This document shows, one piece after another, positions 17,962 through 26,820 of a DNA stretch of 64,000 nucleotides (position 1 is its first letter; every line of letters begins with the position of its first letter). Source of the DNA: AP-15 sp963698995 (lineage in GTDB: Bacteria > Pseudomonadota > Alphaproteobacteria > ATCC43930 > CGMCC-115725); contig CAVOTD010000010.1 in the NCBI GenBank assembly GCA_963698995.1, forward strand, positions 62,001 to 126,000, read 5' to 3'. The notes under the pieces were generated by a model, which saw nothing but the letters and a program-made list of their open reading frames with translations, was not told the DNA's origin and did no database searches. A program made the position numbers and the translations under genes.

Positions 17962-18032
17962 GCCCCTCACCCTCCCGCTCCGCGGGCCCCTCCCTCGCCC
18001 CGCAAGCGGGGAGAGGGTCGGGGTGAGGGGCC
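17962..18032. repeat. Intergenic palindromic repeat (CCCCTCACCCT...AGGGT..GGTGAGGGG)
   Basis: The outer arms CCCCTCACCCT and the complementary AGGGTCGGGGTGAGGGG flank two inner hairpins (CCGCTCCGCGGG and CCCCGCAAGCGGGG). This is the common dispersed GC-rich intergenic repeat of alphaproteobacteria. It sits between the ketopantoate-reductase-like gene and the quinone oxidoreductase gene, both on the minus strand, and may act as a terminator or mRNA stabiliser. Confidence 0.75.
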
Positions 18033-18047
18033 GTTCCTGCCTCGCCT

Positions 18048-19115
18048 TCAGTTCAGCCGCAGATCGGTGATGTGCTTGGGGTCGGGCTTCAATTCGCCGC
18101 GCTCGACCCGGGTGACGATGTCGGTCAGCACCGCATTGGTCGGTGCCTCGATGCCGACCTTCTTCCCCTCGCGCACGACAAAGCCGTTGAGAAACTGGAT
18201 CTCGGTGCGCCGCCCCTTGACCATGTCCTGGCCCATCGACGGGCGGTGTTCGCCGCCGCCGGCACGATTGGCCTCGCCAAGACGGTGTTCGTCGATCTCC
18301 TTCTGCGCTGCCGAATCGCCTTCGCCGGCGCGGGCCAGGGTCTCTGGGTCCATGTGGCTGACCTCATCAAAGGTGTAGCCGAGTGCCTGGCCGACGCGGA
18401 TCGCCTCGCTGCCGAGCCGGTTCGAGAAATGCCGGATTGCGTCATTTTTGACCATATCCCGGCTGATCATGCCGGTGCAGGCCGATAGCCCGTTGCCCAT
18501 CACATTGGTGACGAGCTTGGACCAACGCTCGCCCCACAGGTTCTCGGTCACCATTGCGCTGTCGGCGTAACCGACCAGCTGGCACACTTCCTTGGCGCGA
18601 TCGGTGATGCGGCCATGCACCTCGCCGACGCGGAAAACGGTGTGACGCGACCCCGATTTGCCGGCGGCCCGACGCACCTGGCCTGGTGCGTGCAGCTCGA
18701 CCGTGATCGAGCTGGCGATTGAGCCCAAGGTCTTGCCCCAGCCGACGATGCCGGCGACGGTTTCCTCGTTCATGCAGTTCTGCAATGAGACGACATATGC
18801 GCCGGGCGCCAGGTACTGCTTGATCAGCGCCGTCGCCCACGCGGTGTCGTAGGATTTCATGCAGACGAAGGCGATGTCGATCGGCGCCTCCTTGGCGAGC
18901 TGCTGCGCTTCGGTCAGGTGCAATGCCCGTGGCTTCACCGTGAACGGCTCGACATCGCGTATGTGGGTGATCCGCAGCCCGTCGCCGCGTATCGCCTCGA
19001 CGTGCTCCGGCCACGGATCGATAAACGTCACATCCTCGCCGGCCTGCACCATATGCGCGCCGGCATAACAGCCGACCGCTCCCGCGCCGACGATCGCTAT
19101 CTTCTTCTTTGCCAT
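18048..19115 (-). CDS. Ketopantoate reductase (ApbA/PanE) family protein
   Basis: A 355-residue NADPH-dependent 2-oxoacid reductase of the 2-dehydropantoate 2-reductase family. The N-terminal nucleotide fold is IAIVGAGAVGCYAGAHM (residues 5-21), the family lysine region is CMKSYDT near 95, and the C-terminal helical domain holds GRRTEIQFLNGFVV. It is longer than E. coli PanE (303) because of an insertion in the C-terminal domain (about 265-300). The ATG at 19115 is preferred over the overlapping GTG at 19118; GGAG lies upstream. It could serve pantothenate synthesis, but such long paralogues often act in catabolism. Confidence 0.88.
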   Translation of the reverse strand: MAKKKIAIVGAGAVGCYAGAHMVQAGEDVTFIDPWPEHVEAIRGDGLRITHIRDVEPFTVKPRALHLTEAQQLAKEAPIDIAFVCMKSYDTAWATALIKQYLAPGAYVVSLQNCMNEETVAGIVGWGKTLGSIASSITVELHAPGQVRRAAGKSGSRHTVFRVGEVHGRITDRAKEVCQLVGYADSAMVTENLWGERWSKLVTNVMGNGLSACTGMISRDMVKNDAIRHFSNRLGSEAIRVGQALGYTFDEVSHMDPETLARAGEGDSAAQKEIDEHRLGEANRAGGGEHRPSMGQDMVKGRRTEIQFLNGFVVREGKKVGIEAPTNAVLTDIVTRVERGELKPDPKHITDLRLN

Positions 19116-19201
19116 CACGTCTTCTCCCGTATCAGGTTGCCGGCACCGCTCGCCGCGTCTTCCGCCCGAGATCCTAATACGCCGGACCGGCCGTCGTCAT
19201 C

Positions 19202-19465
19202 CTATCGCTTCGGCAAGTCGGGTTTGCGCCGACGCCGAGGCGGCGGCCGGGTGCGGCGCGCCAGCACTCTCGTGCGTCGCGGGGTGCGATGCATCGATCG
19301 TGCGCGCCGCCAATCCAGGATCAAGGCGATCGGAATTGCAGCAATGCCGAGCGCCATCAGGCCGCTGGCGAGGCGTTCGAGCGATCTGACTTCTGCGGCG
19401 ATGACGGCGAGCCCCAAGACGAGGCCGACGCCAAAGACCAGCAGGCCGGTCTTGGTGTAGCGCAT
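19202..19465 (-). CDS. Small membrane protein, hypothetical
   Basis: An 87-residue protein starting MRYTKTGLLVFGVGLVLGLAVIAAE. It has two hydrophobic segments (about residues 7-24 and 32-50) and a very basic, arginine-rich C-terminus, which by the positive-inside rule should be cytoplasmic. It lies alone between two genes. No family is recognised. The hydropathy pattern is the main argument for a real gene. Confidence 0.5.
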   Translation of the reverse strand: MRYTKTGLLVFGVGLVLGLAVIAAEVRSLERLASGLMALGIAAIPIALILDWRRARSMHRTPRRTRVLARRTRPPPRRRRKPDLPKR

Positions 19466-19566
19466 CCGTTGCCGCCGCGAGCCGGGTCCCTATCGTCGCC
19501 GAGGCTGTTCCGATCCGGGAATAAATCGGATAGAGGATTGGCGCCAACACAAGAAGGAAGGAAAGG

Positions 19567-20022
19567 ATGATCGAACTCGAACGGCCGGCGGACCTCGCGC
19601 AATATGTCGGCAAGGAAATCGGCGTCAGCGACTGGTTCACGGTCGATCAGGCGATCATCGACAAATTCGCCGATGCGACAGGGGACCACCAATGGATCCA
19701 TGTCGATGTCGAGCGCGCCAAACGCGACATGCCGGGCGGCAAAACGATCGCCCACGGCTATCTGACATTGTCGCTGGTGCCGCGGCTCGGTCAGACGATC
19801 TACCGCGTCAAGCAGCGCTCGCGCGGCCTCAATTACGGCTCCAACCGGGTGCGTTTCACAGGCCAGGTGCCGGCCGGCTCGCGCATCCGGCTGCGCCAGA
19901 AGATCAAGTCGGTCGAGCCGGTCGACGGCGGCGTCCGGATCACTTCTGAGAACACGGTCGAGGTCGAGGGTGCAGCGCGTCCCGCCCTCGTCGCGGAAAC
20001 CATCAGTATGCAATTCGACTAA
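19567..20022 (+). CDS. MaoC-like dehydratase, NodN type
   Basis: A 151-residue single hot-dog-fold protein of the MaoC/(R)-specific enoyl-CoA hydratase 2 family. The hydratase motif is visible as FADATGDHQWIHVD (Asp and His at about residues 38-45), followed by AKRDMPGGKTIAHGYLTLSL. GGAAGG-type ribosome site just upstream of the ATG at 19567. Such proteins hydrate enoyl-CoA in beta-oxidation or PHA monomer supply. Single gene, promoter probably shared with nothing upstream. Confidence 0.92.
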   Translation: MIELERPADLAQYVGKEIGVSDWFTVDQAIIDKFADATGDHQWIHVDVERAKRDMPGGKTIAHGYLTLSLVPRLGQTIYRVKQRSRGLNYGSNRVRFTGQVPAGSRIRLRQKIKSVEPVDGGVRITSENTVEVEGAARPALVAETISMQFD

Positions 20023-20058
20023 AAATTTGCCGGTCTTACGCCGAACGGGAGGAAAGAA

Positions 20059-21133
20059 ATGCGGTTTCTTGCATCATCGTTCGCCGCAACGCTCGTCTGC
20101 GGTGCTGTGACGGGGGCGGCGTCAGCCGCCGAAGATGGTCTCTGCCAGAGCCCCAGACAGATGCAGGGGTTCACGACCTGTGCCGATGTCGCGAAGGCCG
20201 AAGCGGAGGGTGAGGTCGTGATCTACGCGACCAACCCCGAACAGGCCGAGCTCAAAGTGCTGGCCCGCTTCCATCAGATGTTTCCGAATATCAAGCCGAC
20301 TTATCTGCGGCTTCAAGCCGGCGCGCTGATGGCGAAAGTGCAGTCGGAGCGGCAGGCACAGACTTACCTGGTCGATGCCATGCAAGTATCCGACATGGGA
20401 ATGATCCTCGATTTCCAGAAAAAGAACGGCTATTCGCGCTACATCTCGCCCGAAATGTCGGCAATCGACAAGGCCTACAAGAGCGAACCGGAGGGCTATT
20501 GGACCTGGGGAGCGATCGGCCCGGCCGGCATCGCCTACAATCCGACCATCGTCTCGGCCGATGAAGCGCCGAAGAGCTGGGAGGATATGCTCGACCCCAA
20601 ATGGGCCGGCGCGGTGACCGTCAAAGTCTCCAACTCGGGTCTGCAGCATGTCAGCTGGTATGAGCTGAGACAGCTCTACGGCGCCGATTACTGGAAGAAA
20701 TTCGCCGCGCTGAAACCGCGCGCCTTCGATTCCTATGTTCAGCAATTCGATCGGCTGGTCAACCAGCAGGACAAGCTGATCCATACCGCGCAATATTCCG
20801 GATATCTCGAGTGGAGGGCCAAGGGGGCGCCGGTCGCCTTTGTCATTCCCGAGGCCGGACTGCCTGCGACACCCGAAACCTGGGGCCTGCCGACCAATGG
20901 CCCGCACCCCAATGCGGCGCGGCTGTTTCTCGACTGGCTGTTGTCGCCAATCGGCCAAAAGGCGATCGGCGATTATCTCTACCTGCATTCGATCCGTCCC
21001 GACGCCCCGCCGCCGCCGGGCGGGCTGCCGATTTCTCAGATGCGGCTCTTATTGCCGGAGGACTGGCACGCCTTTCTCGCCGAGCCGCCCGGAATTCGCC
21101 CGCGAATGGGATCGCCTCACCGGAATGCGTTGA
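20059..21133 (+). CDS. ABC extracellular solute-binding protein, family 1 (iron/phosphonate-like)
   Basis: A periplasmic binding protein with signal peptide MRFLASSFAATLVCGAVTGAASA. The core has VVIYATNPEQAELKVLARFHQMFPNIKP and YNPTIVSADEAPKSWEDMLDPKWAG, as in FbpA/thiamine/2-aminoethylphosphonate binding proteins. As read the frame runs on to 21216 with an unlikely tail. One surplus base near 21083 restores SRPEFAREWDRLTGMR and a stop at 21133, giving 358 codons; this span is annotated. It overlaps the convergent phosphatase by 17 bases. No permease or ATPase is adjacent, so it is another orphan. RBS GGGAGG lies before the ATG. Confidence 0.87.
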
Positions 21134-21761
21134 CCGGCGGCGTTGGGTCGACTTCGAACGCTTCCCTCTCGATGACTGCCAGGCGGTCATCAGCTGGATC
21201 GTATCGCAATACGTAAAGCACGGTATTGCGGGCCGGCGCGGGTGCGCTTCCGGGAGGCAGCGCGTGCCTCATCAGCTGGCGGATCATTGCACCGTGCGTC
21301 GAGACACCGATCCGCCGATAGGGGTGCGTGGCGGTGAACCGCCGCAAGGCGTCGAGTGCCCGCATGCGTGTTGCAATGCCGGTCTCGCCGCCTGGAAACG
21401 CAATGTCGCCATCGGCGTACCAGCGCTCGGTCAAGCTCTCGCCGAAGCGGGTTTTGGCGTCAGCCCAAAGGAGGCCCTCGGCCTCGCCGACATCGGTCTC
21501 CCGCAAGCCCGGCTCGACGAGCAGCGGCACTCCCACGGCCTCCGCGACAATGCGCGCGGTCGTCCGGGCGCGCAGCAGGTCGCTCGACACGACGGCATCG
21601 AGCCGATGCCGCCGTAATTGTTCCGCCAACGCCTCCGCCTGAGCGAGGCCGGTGGCGTTGAGCGGCGTATCGGTATGCCCTTGCAAACGGCCTTCGCGGT
21701 TCCAGTCCGTCTCGCCGTGGCGGAACAAGAACAAAATGCGCACGTCGCTGTTTTCAACCAT
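21117..21761 (-). CDS. Histidine phosphatase family protein
   Basis: A 214-residue phosphoglycerate mutase-like phosphatase. The N-terminal RHGETDWN catalytic motif, the GLRETDVGEAEG acid region and the second catalytic His in VSTHGAMIRQL near residue 155 are all present. The ATG at 21761 is chosen; GTG codons at 21764 and 21776 are possible alternatives. These enzymes act on phosphosugars, alpha-ribazole phosphate or other phosphoesters; the substrate is not predictable here. Confidence 0.9.
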   Translation of the reverse strand: MVENSDVRILFLFRHGETDWNREGRLQGHTDTPLNATGLAQAEALAEQLRRHRLDAVVSSDLLRARTTARIVAEAVGVPLLVEPGLRETDVGEAEGLLWADAKTRFGESLTERWYADGDIAFPGGETGIATRMRALDALRRFTATHPYRRIGVSTHGAMIRQLMRHALPPGSAPAPARNTVLYVLRYDPADDRLAVIEREAFEVDPTPPVNAFR

Positions 21762-21880
21762 CACTCGTCTTACCACTGTCGCGTTTGTGATTGTTCATCG
21801 GCGCCGGCATTAACTAAGCTGCGCGTGTCCGCCAACCGTTGGAGCGCGGCAATTTGAACTGAACCGAGGGAGCCGGGAAG

Positions 21881-22312
21881 ATGGAGATCCTCAATCATCA
21901 GTGGTCCGAGCGTATGCTCAGCGTCCTGCGCATCGTCGTTGCACTTCTCTACCTCCAGCACGGTCTGGCCAAGCTCTTCGGGTTTCCACACGTCGCGATG
22001 TTCGACAACCTGAACCTGGTTTCGCTGATCGGCCTCGCCGGGCTGATCGAGATTGTCGGGAGCTCGCTGTTGCTGCTTGGTTTGTTCACCCGGATCGCAG
22101 CCTTTATCATGTCCGGTGAAATGGCGGTTGCTTATTTCATGACATTTGCGTCACGAAGCTTTTTCCCGCTAGTCAACGGCGGCGAGTTGGCCGTGCTTTT
22201 CTGCTTCCTGTTCCTGTATTTCGCGGTAGCCGGGGGCGGCGCCTGGAGCCTCGATCAGGTTCGCCACGAGGCCACGCGCGTCATGGGACGAGCGGCACGA
22301 ACGACTGCATAG
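21881..22312 (+). CDS. DoxX family membrane protein
   Basis: A 143-residue four-helix integral membrane protein with the DoxX signature LRIVVALLYLQHGLAKLFGFP near the N-terminus, GLIEIVGSSLLLLGLFTRIAAF in the second/third helices and EMAVAYFMTF. CGGGAAG precedes the ATG. DoxX relatives associate with thiosulfate:quinone oxidoreductase or, in other bacteria, thiol-stress complexes. The arylsulfotransferase-like gene downstream is consistent with sulfur chemistry, but no partner subunit is present. Confidence 0.92.
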   Translation: MEILNHQWSERMLSVLRIVVALLYLQHGLAKLFGFPHVAMFDNLNLVSLIGLAGLIEIVGSSLLLLGLFTRIAAFIMSGEMAVAYFMTFASRSFFPLVNGGELAVLFCFLFLYFAVAGGGAWSLDQVRHEATRVMGRAARTTA

Positions 22313-22379
22313 CGTTGCCTGTCCTCCAAATGGAAACGTAACGGCGGAGAGCCGCCGCCCCTGTGGGAGGGTCTGGTCG

Positions 22380-23612
22380 ATGAAAACGGAGATAAGACGC
22401 CGATGTCTCATCCGATTAGCTGGAATATCGGGAGGGTTAGGCGCTTTCGGGGGCACCTTTGGAGCTGCCGGCAATGCTGCGGCCCAGCCGGCGGCGGGCT
22501 CGCCTGCGCAGGGAGGGATTGAACCGAACACCATAAAACGCCGCGGTGTCGGCTTCCGCGGCCACGATCCGGACCGCGCTTCCCCGGGGTTCACCCTGTT
22601 TGCCCCATCAGCCAACACCAACAAGACCGTCTATCTCATCGATTTGCATGGGAATGTTGTTCATAGCTGGGATATGCCCTACCCGCCCTTTTACGGCTAT
22701 CTCACCGACCGCGGGACACTCTTCTGCAACGGCAAGATCCCAAATCCGAGCTTCGTCGGCCGTGCGCCCTACATGTGCGGCGCCGCGCTGGAAGCGGACT
22801 GGAAGGGGCGGGTCTTGTGGGAGGTGCATCATCCTGACCACACTCATGACGGCATCCGACTGCGGAACGGCAATGTCCTTCTCATGTGCAAGAAGCCGCT
22901 CCCGGATGCGATCGTACCGCAGGTCCGCGGCGGCCGTCCCGGGACCGAGTACGACAACGGCAAGATGATCGGCGACTACCTCGTGGAGATGACGACAGAC
23001 GGAAAAACCGTGTGGGAGTGGCGAAGCTGGGAGCATCTCGATCCCGTCAGAGACAGCATAACGGCCGTCCAGGACAATCGCGACGGGTGGCCTTTCGCCA
23101 ATGGGTTCTGTGAATTGCCCGACGGGAATATTGTGCTCAGCTTCCGCAATATCTCAACCGTCGTGATGATCGATCGCGGGACAGGGGAGATCTACTGGAA
23201 GCTCGGTGCGCCCCCGCTCTCCGGCCAGCATGCGCCGACCATCCTGCCCAACGGCCACATCTTGCTTTTCGACAATGGGCCACACCGCCTCGACCAGACG
23301 TTCCCTTTCTCACGCGTGCTCGAAATCGATCCGGCGACCAAAGATATCGTGTGGAAATACCAGGAGACACCAGTGTCGAATTTCTTCAGCCCCAGGATAT
23401 CGAATGCTCAGCGTCTGCCCAACGGCAACACGCTCATCAACGAGGGCTGGTTCGGCCGGTTCTTTGAGGTTACTCCCGAAGGCGCTGTGGTCTGGGAGTA
23501 CGTCAATCCATATTTTGGCGGATCCCCGCGGCCACAGGAACAAACCAACCAGGTGTTTCGTGCCTACCGCTACACAGCTGCGGAAATCGCCAAGGCGCAA
23601 GCAGCGACGTAG
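22380..23612 (+). CDS. Arylsulfotransferase (ASST)-like exported protein
   Basis: A 410-residue protein with a twin-arginine-like leader (RRRCLIRLAGISGG) and an alanine-rich cleavage region (GNAAAQPAAG). The body is a beta-propeller of the arylsulfotransferase family: repeats such as GNVVHSWDMPYP, HDGIRLRNGNVLLM, GKTVWEWRSWEHLDP, and ANGFCELPDGNIVLSF. Catalytic histidines are plausible (HHPDHTHDG, residues about 148-154), but the family has many non-enzymatic members. Likely periplasmic. It sits between DoxX and a two-subunit TPP decarboxylase. Confidence 0.8.
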   Translation: MKTEIRRRCLIRLAGISGGLGAFGGTFGAAGNAAAQPAAGSPAQGGIEPNTIKRRGVGFRGHDPDRASPGFTLFAPSANTNKTVYLIDLHGNVVHSWDMPYPPFYGYLTDRGTLFCNGKIPNPSFVGRAPYMCGAALEADWKGRVLWEVHHPDHTHDGIRLRNGNVLLMCKKPLPDAIVPQVRGGRPGTEYDNGKMIGDYLVEMTTDGKTVWEWRSWEHLDPVRDSITAVQDNRDGWPFANGFCELPDGNIVLSFRNISTVVMIDRGTGEIYWKLGAPPLSGQHAPTILPNGHILLFDNGPHRLDQTFPFSRVLEIDPATKDIVWKYQETPVSNFFSPRISNAQRLPNGNTLINEGWFGRFFEVTPEGAVVWEYVNPYFGGSPRPQEQTNQVFRAYRYTAAEIAKAQAAT

Positions 23613-23675
23613 CGATGACCTTCAGCAACGAAATGCCGGCTAAGATAGGTGGATATCCTGCAGCGGGGGCAATAG

Positions 23676-24194
23676 ATGAATGACGCGGCGGTGGTCGCGC
23701 TGAGCCCGGAAACGGTTCTCGGCGAGATGAAGAAGAATGGCGTGACCCACGTCGTCTGGCTGCCCGACAGCGAGACCAACTGGCTCTATCTGTTGATGAA
23801 AGCCGAACCGTCGTTGCGGCTCGTCGGGGTCAGTCGCGAGGGCCATGCCTGTTCGATCGCCGCCGGGTTGTCGGCGGGCGGGGCCAAGCCGCTGATCCTG
23901 ATCCAGAACACCGGCATGATGGAATCCGGGGATTCGCTGCGCGGCTGGCTATTGGGTCTTAATATCCCGGTGGTGCTGCTGGTCGGCTATCGCGGGTGGA
24001 CGCGGCACGGCATCACTCAGGACAGCGCGGCGACCTATACCGAGCGCTTTCTGAATGCGTTTGGGGTCAACTACTACCTCGTCGAAAGCGATGCCGACGC
24101 GCCGCGCATTACTGTCGCTTTCGAGGAAGCGGAGCGGACGAGGAGGCCCGTCGTCGTCCTGGTCGGCGACGAATACCACGGCTTCAACCGGTAG
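23676..24194 (+). CDS. TPP-dependent decarboxylase, alpha (PYR) subunit, sulfopyruvate decarboxylase-like
   Basis: A 172-residue single PYR domain like ComD/sulfopyruvate decarboxylase alpha or the N-terminal half of phosphonopyruvate decarboxylase. The cofactor-activating glutamate lies in VSREGHACSIAAGLSAGG (near residue 53), and the NTGMMESGDSLRG segment is typical. The beta subunit follows after 14 bases. Together they would decarboxylate a 2-oxoacid bearing a sulfonate, phosphonate or similar group to an aldehyde. Substrate is uncertain. The next gene supplies the pyrophosphate-binding half. Confidence 0.88.
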   Translation: MNDAAVVALSPETVLGEMKKNGVTHVVWLPDSETNWLYLLMKAEPSLRLVGVSREGHACSIAAGLSAGGAKPLILIQNTGMMESGDSLRGWLLGLNIPVVLLVGYRGWTRHGITQDSAATYTERFLNAFGVNYYLVESDADAPRITVAFEEAERTRRPVVVLVGDEYHGFNR

Positions 24195-24208
24195 AACGAG
24201 AGCCTGCA

Positions 24209-24796
24209 ATGATGCACACCGCCGACATGTTGAAGGCCTTCGCGCCCTACCGCGACGACGCGATCGTCGTGCCCGGCCGAGGCGGCCGCCACTGGACCGA
24301 TCTCACCACTCATCCGAGCCTCGATGTGCCGCTCGGCGATCCGGCAATGGGCGGGCACGCCGGGTTTGCCCTCGGGCTGGCGCTGGCTCGGCCGGATAAG
24401 AGGGTGGTCCTCTTCAACTCGGAGGGCGACATCCTGATGAGCCTCGGCATTCTGGTCACGATCGCCGAGCAGCAGCCGGCGAATTTCTACCATTTCCTGA
24501 TCGACAATGGGGTTTATGCGACGACCGGCGGGCAGCCGGTGCCCAACGCCGACAATGTCGCTTATGACGTAATCGCCCGCGGCGCCGGCTATCCGCGCGC
24601 CTTCGCCTTTGACGAACTAGAGCAATTCGCCGGCAATCTGCCGGATATCCTCGACAAGCCGGGTCCGGTGTTCGTCGTGCTGAAAGTCGCCCCCGAGATC
24701 GAGAACGCGCCGATCGGCCGGCGCCGCCGCTGGCAGACCCGCACTCGCGAGCAGGTGCTCCATGATCTGCGCACGGAATTGGGCATCGGCGGATAA
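24209..24796 (+). CDS. TPP-dependent decarboxylase, beta (PP) subunit, sulfopyruvate decarboxylase-like
   Basis: A 195-residue PP domain that completes the enzyme. The diphosphate/Mg motif is EGDILMSLGILVTIAEQQPANFYHF ending in DNGVYATTGGQP (near residues 74-112), as in ComE. The start is one of two adjacent ATGs (24209 or 24212). It lies 14 bases after the alpha subunit and is surely co-transcribed. The pair is short compared with acetolactate synthases (no central FAD domain), which fits the heteromeric sulfopyruvate/phosphonopyruvate class. Confidence 0.88.
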   Translation: MMHTADMLKAFAPYRDDAIVVPGRGGRHWTDLTTHPSLDVPLGDPAMGGHAGFALGLALARPDKRVVLFNSEGDILMSLGILVTIAEQQPANFYHFLIDNGVYATTGGQPVPNADNVAYDVIARGAGYPRAFAFDELEQFAGNLPDILDKPGPVFVVLKVAPEIENAPIGRRRRWQTRTREQVLHDLRTELGIGG

Positions 24797-24862
24797 ACCT
24801 CGGCCACGGACACCGCAGGGGCCTTGGCATGACGATCGTGCCGGTTGAAAACCCGGCGCACG

Positions 24863-25078
24863 TCAATTTCGCGCGCAGTGTCCCGGAACCCGTGCGCCGT
24901 ACCGGTTGCGATGCCGGGCGACCCAGTGAAAGCCCGGGCCACAGCCCTCGGCAATTTCGATATGGTGCGGGTCGGAACTGTACTCCGTTCGTGCCAATCC
25001 GGTAGGGGAAGCTCCAGCCGCCAACGGCATTGTTGCCATGCCCAGAAGACCGATAATCACCAACCAAGCTACACGCAT
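24863..25078 (-). CDS. Small secreted GCGPGFHW-type protein
   Basis: A 71-residue protein with a clear signal peptide (MRVAWLVIIGLLGMATMPLAAGA) and a short mature region ending EGCGPGFHWVARHRNRYGARVPGHCARN, with two cysteines that could pair. GGAG sits 7 bases before the ATG at 25078. Similar tiny GCGPGxHR proteins are common in Bradyrhizobium and relatives, where their function is unknown. It is divergent from the GMC gene, 89 bases between starts. Confidence 0.7.
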   Translation of the reverse strand: MRVAWLVIIGLLGMATMPLAAGASPTGLARTEYSSDPHHIEIAEGCGPGFHWVARHRNRYGARVPGHCARN

Positions 25079-25167
25079 GTCGTGCTCCGTGAATGTACGA
25101 CTATCATAGGGTGCGCAGCGGTCGCGCGATAGAGCAGCCGGGTTTCGCCATTTTCGGGAAGAGGCCG

Positions 25168-26805
25168 ATGCGAGAAGGCAGGGAATACGATTTCATCATC
25201 GTCGGCGCCGGATCGGCGGGCTGCGTGCTGGCCAATCGCCTGACCGCGAACCGCACGACGCGGGTCTTGTTGCTCGAAGCGGGCGGCAAGGACGGCAATC
25301 CCTGGATCCACATACCCGCGGGGTTCTACCGCAATATCTTCCACCCGAAAATCACCTGGGTATTCGAGACCGAGCCGCTCGCCGAGCTCGGCGGACGGCG
25401 CATGTTGTGGCCGCGCGGCAAGGTGCTCGGCGGCTCGAGCTCAATCAACGGGCTGATTTACATCCGCGGCCAAAAACAGGATTTCGATCTGTGGCGCCAG
25501 CTCGGCAATGCGGGCTGGTCATACGACGACGTGCTTCCCTATTTCCGGCGCGCCGAGAACCAGGAGCGCGGCGCGGACGACCATCATGGCGCCGGCGGGC
25601 CGCTCGACGTCGCCGATCTGCGGGCGCGGCACGAATTGCATGACGGGTTTATCGCGGCGGCGCAGGAGGCGGGCCACCGGCTCAACCCGGATTTCAACGG
25701 GGCCGAGCAGGACGGCGTCGGACCCTTGCAATTGACCGTCCGCAACATGCGGCGATGCAGTGCGGCGGTGGCCTATCTGCGGCCGGCGATGAAGCGCCCC
25801 AATCTCCGGGTCGAGATCCGCGCTCTCGCGCATCGGGTACTGTTTGAGGGTAAGCGGGCAATCGGTCTCGAGTATTCTCAGGGCGGCGTGCTGCACAGAG
25901 CAACGGCGCAGTGCGAGGTATTGCTCTGCGGCGGTTCGATCAATTCGCCGCAGCTGTTGCAGCTCTCGGGTGTCGGACCGGGTGAATTGCTGCGCGCGCA
26001 CGGCATTGCGGTCGTGCACGATCTGCCGGGGGTCGGGGAGAATTTGCAAGATCACCTCAATTCCCGCGTCGTCTATCGCGTCCGCCGCGCCAACACCTTG
26101 AACGAGATTTCGCGGAGCTGGCTGCAGCAGATGCGGGCAGGCCTGCAATACGCACTGGCGCGTCGTGGCGCATTAATGATGGGCGCGGCGCCAATCGGGC
26201 TCTTCGCGCGAACCCGCCCGGGCCTAGCCTCGCCTGACGTGCAGTACCAATTCCTCGCCGGTAGCTTTGTCAAACCGGGCGAAGCGATGCACGATTTCCC
26301 GGGCTGTCAGGCGACCTGCATTCCGTGCCGGCCGGAGAGCCGCGGCTGGCTGAGGATCCGCTCACCCGATGCCGCAGAGCCGCCGGCGATTCAGCCCAAT
26401 TATCTGGCGACGCAGACCGATAAGGAGACGCTGATCGCCGGCCTCAGGATCGCCCGCGGCATTTTTCAGACCTCGGCGATGCAGCGATATGTCGGCGAGG
26501 AATTCTTGCCGGGCGCCGCGGCCGAAAGCGACGAGGACTGGCTCGGCCACATTCGCCAAACCGCCGGCACCACCTACCATCCGACCAGCACATGCATGAT
26601 GGGAGGGCATGACAAGGCGGTGGTCGACACCGCGCTGCGGGTTCACGGTATCACGGGGCTGCGGGTCGTCGATGCCTCGATCATGCCGGCAGTCGTTTCC
26701 GGAAACACCAACGCCGCGACCATCATGATTGCCGAAAAAGGCGCCGAGATGATCCTTGCCGACACTCGCTCCACCGGCTCGACCGCCGCAGCCAGGGCAG
26801 CTTGA
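25168..26805 (+). CDS. GMC-family FAD oxidoreductase (choline dehydrogenase-like)
   Basis: A flavin enzyme of about 545 residues. The start at 25168 follows GGAAGAGG and gives MREGREYDFIIVGAGSAGCVLANRL, the FAD-binding fold; the frame is open further upstream without a better start. PROSITE-type GMC motifs are GKVLGGSSSINGLIYIRG and GSINSPQLLQLSGVG. The active-site His lies in GTTYHPTSTCMMG, and the C-terminal SGNTNAATIMIAEKGAEMI is standard. It oxidises an alcohol to aldehyde or acid. One of three such paralogues in the window. It ends 15 bases from the convergent MFS gene. Confidence 0.92.
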   Translation: MREGREYDFIIVGAGSAGCVLANRLTANRTTRVLLLEAGGKDGNPWIHIPAGFYRNIFHPKITWVFETEPLAELGGRRMLWPRGKVLGGSSSINGLIYIRGQKQDFDLWRQLGNAGWSYDDVLPYFRRAENQERGADDHHGAGGPLDVADLRARHELHDGFIAAAQEAGHRLNPDFNGAEQDGVGPLQLTVRNMRRCSAAVAYLRPAMKRPNLRVEIRALAHRVLFEGKRAIGLEYSQGGVLHRATAQCEVLLCGGSINSPQLLQLSGVGPGELLRAHGIAVVHDLPGVGENLQDHLNSRVVYRVRRANTLNEISRSWLQQMRAGLQYALARRGALMMGAAPIGLFARTRPGLASPDVQYQFLAGSFVKPGEAMHDFPGCQATCIPCRPESRGWLRIRSPDAAEPPAIQPNYLATQTDKETLIAGLRIARGIFQTSAMQRYVGEEFLPGAAAESDEDWLGHIRQTAGTTYHPTSTCMMGGHDKAVVDTALRVHGITGLRVVDASIMPAVVSGNTNAATIMIAEKGAEMILADTRSTGSTAAARAA

Positions 26806-26820
26806 CGAAACCCCTCGGTG

